Origin: Torreya grandis
Taxonomy: Eukaryota > Streptophyta > Pinopsida > Cupressales > Taxaceae
Reading direction: 5' to 3'
Length of the DNA: 64,000 nucleotides
Assembly (NCBI GenBank): GCA_037957365.1
Contig: JARHVA010000158.1
Span: forward strand, 739,001-803,000
Both the position numbers and the translations under genes were made by a program. Below are positions 1 through 12,570 of this stretch, in pieces. The notes beneath the pieces are model-generated. The model was not told the DNA's origin, did not search any database, and saw nothing but the letters and a program-made list of their open reading frames with translations. Positions within the stretch are counted from its first letter, which is position 1; the number at the start of each line of letters is the position of its first letter.

Positions 1-830
1 TCATCTTCATTCATAGCTTGACACTAATTTTTAGGCTTGATCAAACACTTAATAACCTGATAATTAGTCTTATTAACACACTCATCAAATATTCAAATCT
101 TAGGAGGGGAAGTAGTAATACCTTACTGATCAAATTATTGACATATGGCATTGAACCTTTGCCATAAGTAATCCTCCTCTTCCTCATGAATGTCATCATC
201 AAGTATAACTTCATTAATTACAAGTAGAAATATATTATTCTTCTCACCATAGTGATCTATTAGGTTATTCATTTTATCATCATCATACACTTGAATCAAA
301 TAGTTTCCTTCAACAGCTTGTGAGAAGTATTGCTCAATAGTTACCTCAACTTGCTTAAATCTTCATTCATGGATGATATAGGTGCCAAGGTTAATTTGTT
401 TAGAATATGTATATGGATCATGTGCATAAGCCTCTACACCATAATCATCTATAAACAAGTTATTTATGCCTTCAATATTGGATAAATCATGATCATCCAC
501 ATTAGAGTCCTCTTTCTCATTGATTACACAATTTAAATTTGAGCTTACCTCTACATAAGGCTCACTGTGGAATATAGTAAGTGGTTAAGTTCTTATGGTC
601 ACCTTGTTTTAATATCTTATCATGAAGACTAAGAAGGACCAATAAACTAAGAGGTATCCTCCTTTATTAGCTATAAAACCTCTTGAAAGGCAGATTGTAA
701 TATGAGTAGGGAAGTCCACAACAACAATGTCTTGAAGGATAGGGAAACTAGGACAATCATGCAAGAAAAAATTAAACCCTTTGATCAATATTATTATCTT
801 GGTAGGTGTACTATCTAAATAAATAACTCA
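1..830 (-). pseudogene. A1 unit: region downstream of protease, Ty3/gypsy family A
   Basis: Minus-strand continuation of the A-family gag-pro frame after the protease. The same acidic stretch is better preserved at 33806-34318 and again at 7390-8185. It holds a DCPSFPILQD-like segment followed by an RTRYGTKVTI-like segment, then an Asp/Glu-rich part with the words YFEQ and LGTY. I do not recognise a catalytic function; in related gypsy polyproteins such a linker lies between protease and RT. Here it has several stops and runs off the left edge of the window. No RT follows in the copies that are complete on this side. Confidence 0.6.
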
Positions 831-1303
831 TTTTTATGTGGTTCATACTTTAGGCCCAATTTGTCAGCTATAACTTTGGGCATCACTGATGTAGAGACTC
901 CACTTTCAACTATGCAGTTATGAACTAGTTTGTCACCCACAATGAGAGTGAGATAGAAAGGTGGAGGATTTTAAAAATTATTTGATGGTTCCATAATATT
1001 ATTAGGGGCATTGTTAAGAGAAACATGACTATGAACATTTCTTGATGAAGAAGGACTAGCATGGATAGTAGATAGTTGTTTTTGCAAGAGCTTTTTTTGG
1101 CTAGGCATATGAAGGATATCCCAAAGGGAAATGGATGTTTTTGCACTCTTAAATGAATCTAAAATTTTTAGATTAGGAGTTATTACCTTATATTGAGTCT
1201 TTGGAGGCAAGGTAGTTCTTATAAATTGAGGTATTGAGGCACCATGGGCAGACATTACCACATTCTGATTTGGAGGAGGTGCAAGAGTGTTAGGGAGTGC
1301 CAT
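831..1303 (-). pseudogene. A1 unit: retropepsin-like protease with altered active site
   Basis: Minus-strand aspartyl protease remnant of the Ty3/gypsy polyprotein, which would cleave Gag-Pro. It aligns with the copy at 8216-8485, which reads IVDSGASTSVMP at the active site. Here the same place reads IVESGVSTSVMP, so the catalytic Asp is Glu and the Ala is Val. Upstream (971-1303) is a Pro-rich linker with PPPNQNVV shared with the other copy. A frame change separates linker and active site. The product would be inactive. Confidence 0.72.
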
Positions 1304-2340
1304 GTTTGCAATCCATCCTCACTATCTTAGAGGAGGATTATATGAGCTTTCAAGCACACTATTAACATCCTCTAGATCCTTTCTCTTAGCTCTTATGTTA
1401 TATACAATAAAATTTCCTTGGTTAAGCACATAAGTGTCTTCAATTAATAAGTTAGTGAAGCTCTCTCCTTGAGGCTACCAACCTTCACTTGCTTGTATTA
1501 GGATTTCATCTTCTAATAATAGTAGAGGAATGACTCCTCCTTGATAAACTAGAGATTTTTATCCACCTTAATTAGCATCTATGAATTGGCCTTGTTTCAA
1601 TTCTTCACCTTGGGTCATATTACTATGCACCAGTACTATCGCTCTTATGTTGGATGTTGAAGTAGGATTGTACACATTGGTAGGCCTTTTGAAGTTAATT
1701 TGCCCTTGACCTATCCCTCTCCCATATTATTGACCGTATTGTTGATGATAGGGATATATATTTTTATTCAAACCCTTTTGCATTATTTCTTTCCTAAGTT
1801 AAGCTTGTAACCATTGGATATGTGCACTTTATCCATGGCATCATCTACCTTCTTAAGAGAAAACTTTGACTTAGCATTTACATTAGGAAGTTGGGCAATG
1901 TTTGAAGTAGTAGTAGGAACATTAGGAAACAAAGGGATAGACACTTTTGGAGGTAGCTTTCTTGCTTGAATAAGGCCATTCTTAGCTCTAATGTCTAGGT
2001 CATATGCTTTAGGTAGAGTGAAACCACCCATGGATTGTAATATGATGGCAATATCAGTACCAATGACTCTCAAGTATATAGAAAACACAAAGATAGTTGG
2101 TGGTCTCATGGGAGGAAGCAACCTATACCAAGTATTTTGAAACCTCTCATTGAATTCATGTATTATTTCTTTAGGGGCTTTTTAAATCACAGTTGATGAG
2201 TGAAGTGTGCTCACTCTCATCTTCAAACCTTGAAGTTAGCAACACTCCAAAGTCATCCCATGTTGTAATGCAACCACCAAGAAAATTCCCATACTAATCA
2301 AGTGCTTTCCCTCTAAGGGACATAGAAAGGAGTCTAGTTC
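1304..2340 (-). pseudogene. A1 unit: gag C-terminal part
   Basis: Minus-strand Gag remnant. The best part (1783-2121) contains YLRVIGTDIAIILQSMGG and then RAKNGLIQARKLPPK, typical of the C-terminal half of the plant retrotransposon gag domain, followed by a low-complexity linker. The sequence at 2122-2340 matches the gag core of the copies at 9543-9728 and 39865-40224. It stops abruptly at about 2340, where a copia LTR fragment begins; the N-terminal gag and about 630 bp of the flanking LTR are missing compared with the copy at 24094. Confidence 0.7.
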
Positions 2341-2526
2341 CTCTCACCCAAATCCTATAATTAAGCATACACTATTTATGATATATTGTTATAACAATAT
2401 TTAAAATATATATTATAACCTAAATCATAATATTGTTATATAATAATATTTTGATTACTAACGAATTATTATTTACCTTTCAGTAAATACCTACTTTTAC
2501 ATAAATGTAAAAGCTAATTCCTAACA
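2341..2526 (-). repeat. Truncated LTR of copia family B
   Basis: About 186 bp very similar to the right end of the LTR at 36598-36973, including the terminal AATTCCTAACA. It joins A-LTR sequence at exactly the same base as that copy, so both come from one insertion that was later duplicated. The left part of this LTR was lost in a deletion that also removed the adjoining gag and LTR sequence. Confidence 0.75.
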
Positions 2527-5500
2527 CTTTGCACAATTAGACAAGATGTTTTTGAACTCAAAACTAGATTTATTGTATTATTCAAAGGCAAAGTACAACA
2601 TCAAACTATTAGGGCTTCACCATACATGGTGTGGAATTATTAGACGAGCCAAAATGGCTAGTACTTATAGAATGTGAGAGAGGAGAGAGACTAATGATGT
2701 CCAAGAGTTATAAAGCCACTTGTCAAGCTAAGAGAGATTTAAATTTGTAGGAGAAAGGAATAAGAAATAGACCATGCAAGCTCTCTATTGATAAATGTCT
2801 CTCCAAGCATGAAACTCCTCAAATCTGGTGTAGAACTCTTCAATTGCTTGTTTGGAAATTGCGTTCATCATTTAGCCTTCCTTAAAAACTCCACAATAGA
2901 CTAAGGATAGATGACATCATTAAACTATGAGAGGGGGTTAGAAATAGGCTCCAACATTCATTGCATATGTCCCTAATCATTAATCTTCTTCTAGAAAGTG
3001 TTCTCACTATCTATCATCATAATCACCCTTCTTTCTCTCATCTTTCACCCTTGGCACCAAGGTAGTCTTCAGTTTCTCAAACTAATAAATATAGTGGGTG
3101 ATGTGACACTTTTAAAAAGTCATCATGTCCTTGGATCCAGTAGGTAGACTTTAAAAGGCCTCCCAATTAGAGTTATCACCTTCTCACTTGGTGATCACTC
3201 TTCATTCACTATGTCAGTTTGGACTGGCTAAAGTGAACCTACTTTCAGAGGTACTTGTGTGCTTTACTAGAGAAATATATGGATATGGGGAGTTAGATTA
3301 GATCTCATTATATCTCCCAAAGTGATCCTCATCTTTTTAAACTATTTTGTACCTATAAAACCTCAAAAAGTGTAAATAAAACTAATTTTGTACCCTATCC
3401 ATACAAATACGATGTAATCCAACTTGATGTAAAGGGACCCAGGGGATTCTTCTAAAATTACAATATCATTTCTAAGTCAAACTAGCCGTCTTAGATGCCT
3501 TTCCTTATTTCTTTTCTCCATCAGGTTATTAAAAAAGGTTTTAGAGGGTTTTGAGTGGTTTTACCCCTTAAAGACTGTTCATAAAAATGTGACATTGAAC
3601 TTGTGAATAAATCCTTGTTTAGGACCTTCTTCAACATATCTTAGCTCCTTAGGCTCCCATATTAAGCATATGTACTATTATGAGATTCTAAATTTGCCTT
3701 CTCAAGCTCTTTTTTACTTTCTGTGCAGGCTTAAAGTGAAAAGGATCATGTTTGACTAAATTATGGTGGGTTTATATAACTTAATGGATCTAACACACAT
3801 TATAATTCCCCGTGAAGATCTTCCAATGCATTAGAATGCTTACTTGATCCTATAAGTGATATTAGATCCTTCTTAGGAATTAGACCTAGTCTAGGCCTAG
3901 TGAACTTTTACTGTGTTTAGCTCTTCACCTCCACCTCTGAGTAATTGGTCATGACTATGAAGGATTGTGTACATTTATCTATTTCTAACATATATTTCTA
4001 CATCTCCTTGCAAGGTTTCAACACCTTCCTACCCATTTCTTGCCTTTTAGTTATTAAGCCAGCAAAATTTGTCTTCTTGGGAGTGCCCTCTGATTGAGAC
4101 ATAACAAAGGCCACTTCCCCTATTGCCTCAAGAAAAACAAGTCTATGAGAGGCTTTAACACATGATGGGAATGTTTTATACTAGTTTTCATGACTAAATC
4201 TCATCACTAGCCCCTCCAAATTTTCCAAAACCAAAGATAGACTTATGTATAATTCACTCACTATGTTGGGTTAATGTGTTGACCATAGGTAGCATATTAG
4301 AACCTTTCCTTGCCCTGTTTCCATGTCTTGATCATCTCATCAAGTGTATATCTTCACTACGGAGTCACTCCAAGCATGCCCATCATTCTAACATTTTCCA
4401 AACTCTTCAAGGTAGACAGACTGTAACTATATTTTGTGTTTCTTACCCAAGAGCATAAGATACCTGTACATGGATCCTTTGTCTTCAACCTTATATACCA
4501 TTCTCCACATCTTCTTGAAGTCTTAAATGTCATTTGACATCCATCTAGACTTGTTTTCATCATACACATGAGAGGCCAACATCAAGATAGTCATATTTAG
4601 AGCATTATTATAATACAATAAATTGTAGTTAACCATTCTTGCAACACAAAAGGTCTTGTAGGTGCATATCTAGGCCTTAAAATTTATACCACACATCCTA
4701 GGGTTCCTTTGAGGTATTTAAAATCATCTCCAACCTATAAGAGATCATGTTTGCATGTTTTCATGTTTAGGTCCCTATAATAAGCTTGCAAGAACCTATA
4801 GTCAAAATGTAGATGGACTTTTTGTAGGTAAAACACATTTGTAGATGGTGATATAGGTCAATACCTTGAAATTCAACCCCTCTTAAAGTTCCTTGAATCA
4901 CTAGTGTTCTTATCACCTTTATATGACCACTTAACATGAGTTTATGCTCTTGTTTGACCACCATGGACTATAAGACCATTTGAAGATCAAGATACTGTAG
5001 AGAACACGGACCTTCTATAGTGAAAGAATACATGAGTTGGGGACCTCATCTACCTCACTCATTGGAATCAAACATTCACTCTCTTTGGTCAAGACATCTC
5101 CATTATGAAAGGGCTTCATGATGAAACACTTAGGATCTATCTAGACTCCATGTCAGACTACTCCATGATGGCACCAAAAATGGCCAAGGCTTTGTTTCAA
5201 TGTTTTTCAGGTAACAAGTCCCTAAAACTCATTCTCCACATATGTACATAACCATCAAGTCTGTATGTCACTCAATATCTCAATTATTGACTATTAGGGA
5301 ATTCTCCAACCAGTTATAGACTTTCTCAAAGTCTTCAAATGGATCCTTTACACATTGAAGGACCTACAACCATTTCAAATGCTTCATTTCAACATGATTG
5401 TTCTCTTGTAGGGCACTTGTAGGTGCACATCAATGGTGTAGGACTACCTATATAAGAGAATTAGTTGTCATATTTAATCATATGCCATTTAGAGAGCTTA

Positions 5501-6641
5501 ACTTGATTGCTCATGTTATAAGAATATGTTCATCCTCTTAAAAACTCTTCATTACATCTCATGATTGTGCTCAGGACCTTAATTCACTTGACTGTGTATG
5601 ACAGTCATGTAGAAAGTTCACTATGTTAGCTTTTCTTGACTACAAATCCATGGATGTATCCTTTGAGACTGAGCTTAGAAGGATAGGGTGATTGTCATGA
5701 CATGAAAAGTATAAAATACAACATGTCATATTCCTTTGAAACCGCTATAAGAATAGGGATCTCTGCACTTAGTGAAATATGCCTACAACTTAGCAATGGT
5801 GATCTCAACTTATAACCTGAACTATATGGTTCATCCACTCACCTCTAAACATGCAAGCAAAGATGGAAACCATGATATAAGGATGTTCACATCCTCTGTA
5901 AATAATTCAATAAGTGGTTTATGTGGACAAGCTCAGACAAGGAGAAAACCTGAAGGGTGTCGGGATTAGCATATAAAAAAGAGAAGTCAACTTCTTAAGC
6001 ATTGTTAATAAAGCATAGGCAACCAATCTCAAGACTCTTACCATGAATGTGAAGTATACCAATTGTACTAACACCACATGAGCATTTGACCTGAAACCTC
6101 TCCTACTGGCTATACCAAGAAGAAACCTGTTGACTAGTTTTGTATGCCAAGAAGAGTGATGAAGAAGTGAAATGGTTTTCAGTCCCTTTTTAGGATTTTT
6201 AAGATGTTCAAACCTCAAGATGAGATTAGAGAAGTTGAAAATTGACTGTAAAATATTTCCGCACGTGCCACACTCCTTTATAAATTGTATAACTACCCAA
6301 ATCATTCTTTTTCCAACTATTCTCTTGATTTCATTTAGGAACCTATAATTTTTTAGTTAGTACTAACATGACTGATAGGATATAACATATTGGATGTTGA
6401 AATGTAGTTAGGAATAGTTGTTTATCAATGGAAACTATATAACCTCCATTAATGACTCAAATATGACCCCTAAGTGGCATAAATGACTTAGGACTAATTT
6501 TGACTATGACCAAGGTTAAAAGCATATTAAATGACATCTAAAGGACTATGACACACCCCATTACATCCTATAGGATCCCTATATCAATTTTTCTAATATA
6601 GGGGGTTGACTTATTTGGTTTTATGGTCAAAATAGTCAACA
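2527..6641 (-). repeat. LTR R1 of family A, 5'-truncated on the plus strand
   Basis: Homologous over about 4.1 kb to 24720-33021 (after removing the copia insertion), 36974-39798 and 41100-52781. The right boundary ends TAGTCAACA, the same terminus as at 33021 and 52781, and abuts A-family 3' internal sequence. It acts as the 3' LTR of the minus-strand unit at 6642-24093. The first roughly 630 bp on the plus side were removed by the deletion around the B LTR fragment. Short plus-strand reading frames here (such as 4276-4458) are stop-ridden relatives of those in other copies. Confidence 0.8.
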
Positions 6642-7380
6642 TTCTTGGAGATTTCCTAGGTGTGGTTTGCTTGTTATACCAATGACCAGTAACCTAATCC
6701 TACCCATTGGGCCACGAAGTCATCTATGCACAATTTTGACATTAAATTTACCTTTGAAACCACATGAAACAACAAATAAAGACACACAAAATAAGACACA
6801 CCAAAAGAAGCAAACATATGTTCTCAAGAACATTTATGGAACACACACACATAACTAAAACAAAGACACACATCAACATAATATTTACAAGACCTCACTA
6901 TTGAGGTGAAAAACATCTTACCATGCTTCATCCAAGGTCAAATATGGTTTCTCTTGCATCTTTGTCACTCCATGAAGGTAATCAAGCATGGAAAACATGT
7001 TCATCATCAATCACTTGACTACGTAGATGGTGAAATGACTTACCATACCTATATCTTCTCATGTATATAATTGGATTACCTTGAGCCTTCATTAATGTTT
7101 TCTCTTTCCCTCCAAGGACCTTGTTTGGAGTTGCAACTAACTTGATCTCTTTCATATCTGATCTTCAATCTTCAATCTATAGGTTAAGAGTGATTACAGT
7201 TGCCCTAATCTTTCCTTTTTTCTAGACATGATGTACTTGATATATGGAGTCATCAAGTTTGCTCTCTTTTTATTCCATCACATCTATAAATGACTCAACA
7301 TCAGGCTAAGGTTCTAGTTTCTCCTTAAACACAAAGACTTCTGACTTGACTTCATTAGGCCTCTTTATAACTACATACCC
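6642..7380 (-). other. A2 unit: 3' internal region between pro and LTR
   Basis: Non-coding or heavily decayed minus-strand sequence between the post-protease frame and the LTR; matched by 33022-33780. On the minus strand one short stretch reads KVLGGKEKTLMKA before stops, possibly the end of the frame. No RT, RNase H or integrase motif is seen, so this unit goes from gag-pro directly to the LTR. Confidence 0.55.
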
Positions 7381-8215
7381 TTAAATAATTGATCGATGTT
7401 CATCCACATTCATAGCATGACACTGATTTTCAAGCTTGATCAAACACTCAAAAACCATCTAGTTAGTTTTATTAACATACTCATGAGATATGTAATTCTA
7501 AATATGGGAAGTATTATTACCTAACTAATATAATTCTTGACATATGGCATTGAACCTTTGCCATAAGTCATCCTCTTCTTGCTCATGAATGTCATCATCA
7601 AGGGAAGTTTCATCAATTGCAAGCAGAAAGATATTATTCTTCTCACCATAGTGATCTATCATCTCTTCAAGTTGTCATCATCATCCACATGAATCAAATA
7701 ATTTCCTTCAGTAGCTTGTGAGAAGGAGTGTTAAATCATTACCTCAGCTTGGTCAAATGCTCCTTCATGGATGATATAGGTGCCAAGGTCAGTTTATTCA
7801 AAATATGTATATGGATCATGTGCATAAGCCTCTACACCATAATCATCTAGAAACAAGTCATTTTTTCCATCAATCTTGGAGGAAGCACAATCATCCACAT
7901 TAGACTCCTCTTTCTCATTGATTACACAATTCAAATTTGAGCTTGACTCTACATAAGGATCAATGTGGAATCTAGTAAGTGTTAAGTTCTTATGGTCACC
8001 TTGGTTCCATATCTTGTCCTAAAGGATAATAAGGACCAATCAACCAAGAGGTATCCTCCTATCTTAGCTATAAAATCTCTTGAAGGGAAGATTGTAAAAT
8101 GAGCAGGCAAGTCCAATACAATAATGTCTTGAAGGATGGGGAAACTAGGACAATCATGCAAGAAAACCTTCAGCCCTTTCATCAATACTATTATCTTGGT
8201 AGGTGTACCATCTAA
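7381..8215 (-). pseudogene. A2 unit: region downstream of protease
   Basis: Minus-strand frame following the protease. The segment at 7982-8185 reads DCPSFPILQDIIVLDLPAHF and then RTRYGTKVTIRT; it is followed by the acidic stretch also present at 33806-34318. The words resemble the linker between protease and RT in some plant gypsy polyproteins, but I cannot give it a function. Stops and small shifts are present. Confidence 0.6.
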
Positions 8216-8713
8216 TTAAATCACTCCTTTATTATTTGGTTCATACTTTAGGCCCAATTTGTCAGCTACAACTTTGGGCATCACTGATGTAGAGGCTCCA
8301 CTATCAACTATGCAGTTACGAACTAGTTTGTCACCCATAATGAGAGTGAGGTAGAAAGGTGGAGGATTCTTAGCTTTGGTAGATGGTTCCACAATGTTTT
8401 TAAGGGAATTAGTAAGAGAAACATGACTATGACCATTGCTTGATGATGAAGGACTAGCATGGATAATAGACAATTGTTTTTTCAAGTGCTTTTTTTAGCC
8501 AAACATATGAAGGATATCCCGAAGGGAAATGGATGCTTTTGCACTCTTCGATGAATATAAAATGTTTAGAGTAGGAATGCTTACCTTATATTGAGTTTTT
8601 GGAGGTAAGAGAGTGCCTGAAACTTGAGGTATTGAGGCACCTTGGGCAGACCCTACCACATTCTGATTTGGAGGAGGTGCAGGAGTATTAGGGAATGCCA
8701 TGCTTGTAGTCAT
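8216..8713 (-). pseudogene. A2 unit: retropepsin-like protease with linker
   Basis: Minus-strand aspartyl protease of Ty3/gypsy type. The active site IVDSGASTSVMPKVVADKLG is intact at 8216-8485, with the Asp of the DSGA motif at about residue 62 of that frame. The neighbouring frame (8495-8713) is the Pro-rich linker. One stop separates them. In a live element the protease would mature the Gag precursor in the virus-like particle. This is the best-kept protease of family A in the window. Confidence 0.8.
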
Positions 8714-9826
8714 GCCTTGTTATCTTAGAGGAGGATTAGATGAACTTATAAGCACAAATTTAGCATGCCCTAGAGCCTTTATATTAACTCTATGTTTTCT
8801 ATAATAGAATTTCCTTGGTTAATTACATAAGTGTCTTCAACGAAGAAGTTAGTGAAACTCTCTCTTTGGGGCTGTCAACCTTCACTTGCTTACATTAAGA
8901 CTTCATCTTCTGCTGATAGGAAAGGAGTGACTCATCCTTGAGAAACTAAATCTTGTTATCCAACTTCATTATCATCCATGATTTGGCCTTGTTTCCATTC
9001 TTCACCTTTGATCAGAATTTTATGCACTTGTACCATCTCTCTTGTGTTGGATGTTAAAGTAGGATTGTACACATTAGTAGGCCTGTTGAATTTAGGTTGC
9101 CCTTGACCTCTCCCTCTCCCATATTGTTGACCATATTATTGATGATAGGGATAGAGGTTTTCATTCACACCCTTTTTCATTATGTATTCCCTAAGCTAAC
9201 CTTATAACCATTAGATATGTGCATCTTTATCTATGGCATCATTTGCCTTCTTTTGAGCAAACTTTGACTTAGCATTTGCATTGGGAACTTGGGTAATGTT
9301 TGGAGGAGTTGCAGGAACATTAGGTAGCATAGGCATAGACACTTTTGTAGGTAGTTTTAAGCTTGAATTAGTCCATTCTTAGCTCTAATGGTTAGGTCAT
9401 ATGATTTAGGTAGAGTGAAACCACCCATGGATTATATCATTATGGCAATATCAATACTAATGGCTCTTAAGTATATAGGAAACACAAAGCTATCAAGTGG
9501 TATCATTGGAGGAGGTAACCTATACCAAGTCTTTTTAAACCTCTAATATAAGTCATGCATTATTTCCTTGGGGGCTCTTTGGATCACATTGAGTTGGTGG
9601 ATGAGTGAAGTATGGTCACTCTCATCTTCAAACCTTGAAGTTAACAACACTGTAAAGTCATCCCATGTTATAATGTAACCACTGGGAAAAGTCCTATACC
9701 AATCAAGTTCTTTCCATCTAAGGTACATGGAAAGGAGTCTAATATTAATATCAACCTTAGTGACATTATGAAAACTACAAAAATTGGAGATACCTTTGAT
9801 GTGTTCACTAGGAATAACATGGCCTT
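8714..9826 (-). pseudogene. A2 unit: gag, C-terminal two thirds (split by element F)
   Basis: Minus-strand Gag. The segment 9543-9728 reads LDWYRTFPSG, then W, then LLTSRFEDESDHTSLIHQLN, the hallmark of the plant retrotransposon gag (capsid) domain. The frame is cut at 9826 by the 13.9-kb element F and resumes at 23738. The uninterrupted copy at 39865-40224 reads straight across this point, which shows the pre-insertion sequence. Several stops follow toward the protease. Confidence 0.75.
9822..9826. repeat. Left target site duplication of F (GCCTT)
   Basis: GCCTT here and ACCTT at 23738-23742 bracket element F. The empty site in another A copy reads GCCTT once. Confidence 0.8.
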
Positions 9827-11053
9827 TGTATACGCATTATATTTTCAAACTTTTATTGATTACTAACACTTTGTATCTTGAAATAACCTATCGATTATAA
9901 ATCTCTCTGAGTGCATACATTAAGGGGTGCACTGGGAAAAGGGTGGGTAGACCATCGATGCTTCATAATATTGTTATCCCTTTTTCTACTTGCCATCTAC
10001 ACACTTATCTCATAAAACCATTTACTCTAAGCTTGTTCTTCTCAGTCTTACCTCCTCTAGTATTTTTCCTCTTTCCATCCTCATTTTCTTTCCTTAACAT
10101 GCTCTTTGACTGTCAATTATACTAGGTTGATTGGGTTGACCCAATACAATTTAGGGGTGTTCTTTACTTTCTTAGTTTGTTAGCCTTTTGGCTGACCTAT
10201 CACAAACCTAGTAAATTCACCCCAAAAACACACTGGGTCGACTGGGTCAACCTTGTACAATCGACATTCCTAGAAGGATTTAGGGAAAGATCATCCTATA
10301 TATACAAGGTCATTTCCCACCATTTCATAAGAGAAGAATTATTATCAAAGAAGTATAAGCAAACATCTTCTTATTGACCATTCTACATGAGGAATAAAGC
10401 TTAGGGTTCCATACTTACTTTGGAGATATGGATCTTGTCTTGTGGATAAGTCTTTTGGATGCTTGGATAGGTTATGTAGCCTAGAGCTGATTTATCTTGG
10501 TTATCTTTACATACCATAATAATTTCTTGCAAAGCACCTTGGCGAAGCGAGATATTGAGGCTCAACGGGTTTGTCTTCAAAGGTAAGTATTCCTAACTTT
10601 ATTTCTCCTTTGTAAGAATAGATATATAATGTATTTATATTCTTTTCTCCATGTATTTAAGATTTTGTATACATTGATGTGAGTATATATCTTCTAATAC
10701 GTGTTTAGTTTAGTTGTTTATTTTATTGTTTCTAACCCCTACTTTGTACCACAAGCTTTGGTGAGCACTAGATTAGATTTTGCTTTCTTGTTATTAGAAT
10801 AGAGTGAACATTTAAAACCTTAGGACTCCATTAGGGTTTTTCTATGATTGTGTTATACTATAGGCTTTAGAACCCTTCCTAACATAATATGTTGTGACAA
10901 GTGATATAAGTGATCCCCTAATTACATCTAGTAGATCCTCATATTGGTCATGCTCTGACTTAACAAGTGTATTCCAATCAAAAGTGTAGGTGTGATCTAT
11001 CTTATCTGATCAAGGATTAATTCATAGACATGATGCATTTTTTATTACCTATA
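9827..11053 (+). repeat. 5' LTR of F
   Basis: About 1.23 kb, collinear with 22575-23737. It carries a TATA box at 10297-10304, conserved at 23045-23052, and two copies of a GGTTGAC/GTCAACC inverted motif in U3 (10121-10150 and 10231-10266). The 3' end is degenerate (ACCTATA instead of GTATACA). Confidence 0.85.
10297..10304 (+). promoter_or_regulatory. TATA box of the F 5' LTR
   Basis: TATATATA in the context CCTATATATACAAGG, conserved in both LTRs. The inverted GTCAAC motif lies about 30-65 bp upstream in both, as expected for U3 promoter elements. Confidence 0.6.
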
Positions 11054-11056
11054 TTC

Positions 11057-11074
11057 TGGTGAACCTGATGTGAA
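11057..11074 (+). other. Primer-binding site of F
   Basis: TGGTGAACCTGATGTGAA starts 3 nt after the LTR. The same TGGTGAAC core follows the LTRs of D (minus strand, 50739-50754) and E (55363-55378), so F, D and E probably use the same primer tRNA; I cannot name it from the sequence alone. Confidence 0.6.
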
Positions 11075-12570
11075 CTAACCCTTACAAGATTTGTTCACCT
11101 TTTACTTCATTTATTTTATTAATTTTATCTTATATTTTTTGACATTCTAGATCAATTTTGTCGACCCAGTTATTTTTCTCTATGCACAGGATTCAAGAAT
11201 AGGCAACTAGATCAATCTAGTCAACCCATTACAAGTTTCTATCCTTTTAGACATCTAAATTAACCTACTATGTCAACCTAGTTGACCCCCTTATAGTTTT
11301 TACACTTTTTAGTAGATTCTTATATAGCTTGATCGAGAATATCGACTGAGTTTACAAGTTCCTCAAGCATACTTCCAAGTTTTACACCAATAATCTTCTT
11401 CATTACATATCTGATCCACCAAGGTTCCTTTCTACCTCTTTATTTCTCTCTTTTCTATCTTTCATTTCACAATTTATAGTCTTCAAAACTATCCTTGCAC
11501 AGTCAACTAGATCAACATTGTTGACCTAGTTCTATGTGCTATCTAAAATAACTGGATCGACATTATCAACCCAGTTCATTTTTAGACCTTGTTTCTACAG
11601 TACAGGTTAGACCTTGTCAACCCTATTTTGTATTTTGTGCATATAGTGGCAGCACTATATCTTGTTTCAAATTTTCAATTAGATTTATATTTATTAGTAA
11701 TTAGCTCACATATTTATTTTCTTATTGTTTGCATGCTTAGAATAGTTCACATAGTTTAATTAGGAGATTTTTAATTAATCACTTTGTTTAACTATTTATA
11801 TTTTATGCACACATATACAAATCAGATAACATAAATAAAAACTTTAACATTTTGTCTACCCTAAGCTAACCTACTTGCATTTCATCACCAAGGGGGAAGC
11901 CGACTTAATGCTCTGGTCAAGTATAAAGTGTGGCTAATGGTATATTCTAGCTAAGCCCCCAACACCCTTATCATTGCAGTGTGTGAAATCAGAGGGCAGG
12001 CCTCAATACCAAGCCTGTATCATTGCTACTATAGTCCCTTTCAACCCAAACTACCTGAAACCATCCTTAGATTTTTATCTTGTACCTTGATTATAGTCAA
12101 CTTCCCATCACACTTAAAATCATTCTTAACAATCTAATCAACAATCAGGTTGACCAATTAGTTAGCTTTACTTTTCAATTTGTTTTCTTGATCTTTGTTT
12201 AATTGAGTGTGCAAAAACTTGCATTAGCGAGTGTTAGTACAAGATTTTATTTTGTGTTTCAATTGGATTGACCAACATTAATCCAATTAGTTGTTTTTTT
12301 CCTTTCAATAATTACTTCTCTTCATTACTTGAAAATTTAGCTTGTTTCATTTTACAGTCTATTTTTAAGCTTCTTAAGTTTCTTGTTTTTTGTACTAGAT
12401 CAACCTAATTGACCCAGTGCTTTTTTTGCCTTCTGTACATTATACTGGATCAACCCAGTCGACTCTATATAGTTTTATAGTCCCTATTTTTGTACTAGGT
12501 CGACCTTGTACTATTTTTAGTTAGCACTTTTTTACCTTTGCTTTCTCATCTCTCTTCTTTCTCCTTCATC
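11075..12570 (+). other. Long untranslated leader of F with dispersed inverted motifs
   Basis: About 1.5 kb without a sustained reading frame. It contains about a dozen copies of an approximately 20-25-nt motif of the form (G)GTYGAC...GTYGACC, for example at 11147-11170, 11205-11230, 11255-11290, 11327-11354, 11501-11534, 11551-11576, 11601-11625, 12131-12163, 12261-12291, 12393-12419, 12442-12470 and 12491-12512. The spacers are T-rich and unrelated to each other. Confidence 0.65.

Noticed and set aside
4357..4569. Minus-strand frame of 70 codons in LTR R1
   Set aside because: Not preserved as an open frame in R2-R4 and opposite to the better conserved plus frames.
11891..12060. Possible intron-like segment in the F leader (a GTATATTCT word, later TTATCATTGCAG)
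   Set aside because: Only splice-like words; no exon frame on either side to support splicing.
10231..12512. Possible CRISPR-like array
   Set aside because: Motif copies are imperfect, spacing varies, both orientations occur, and the context is a plant retrotransposon leader.
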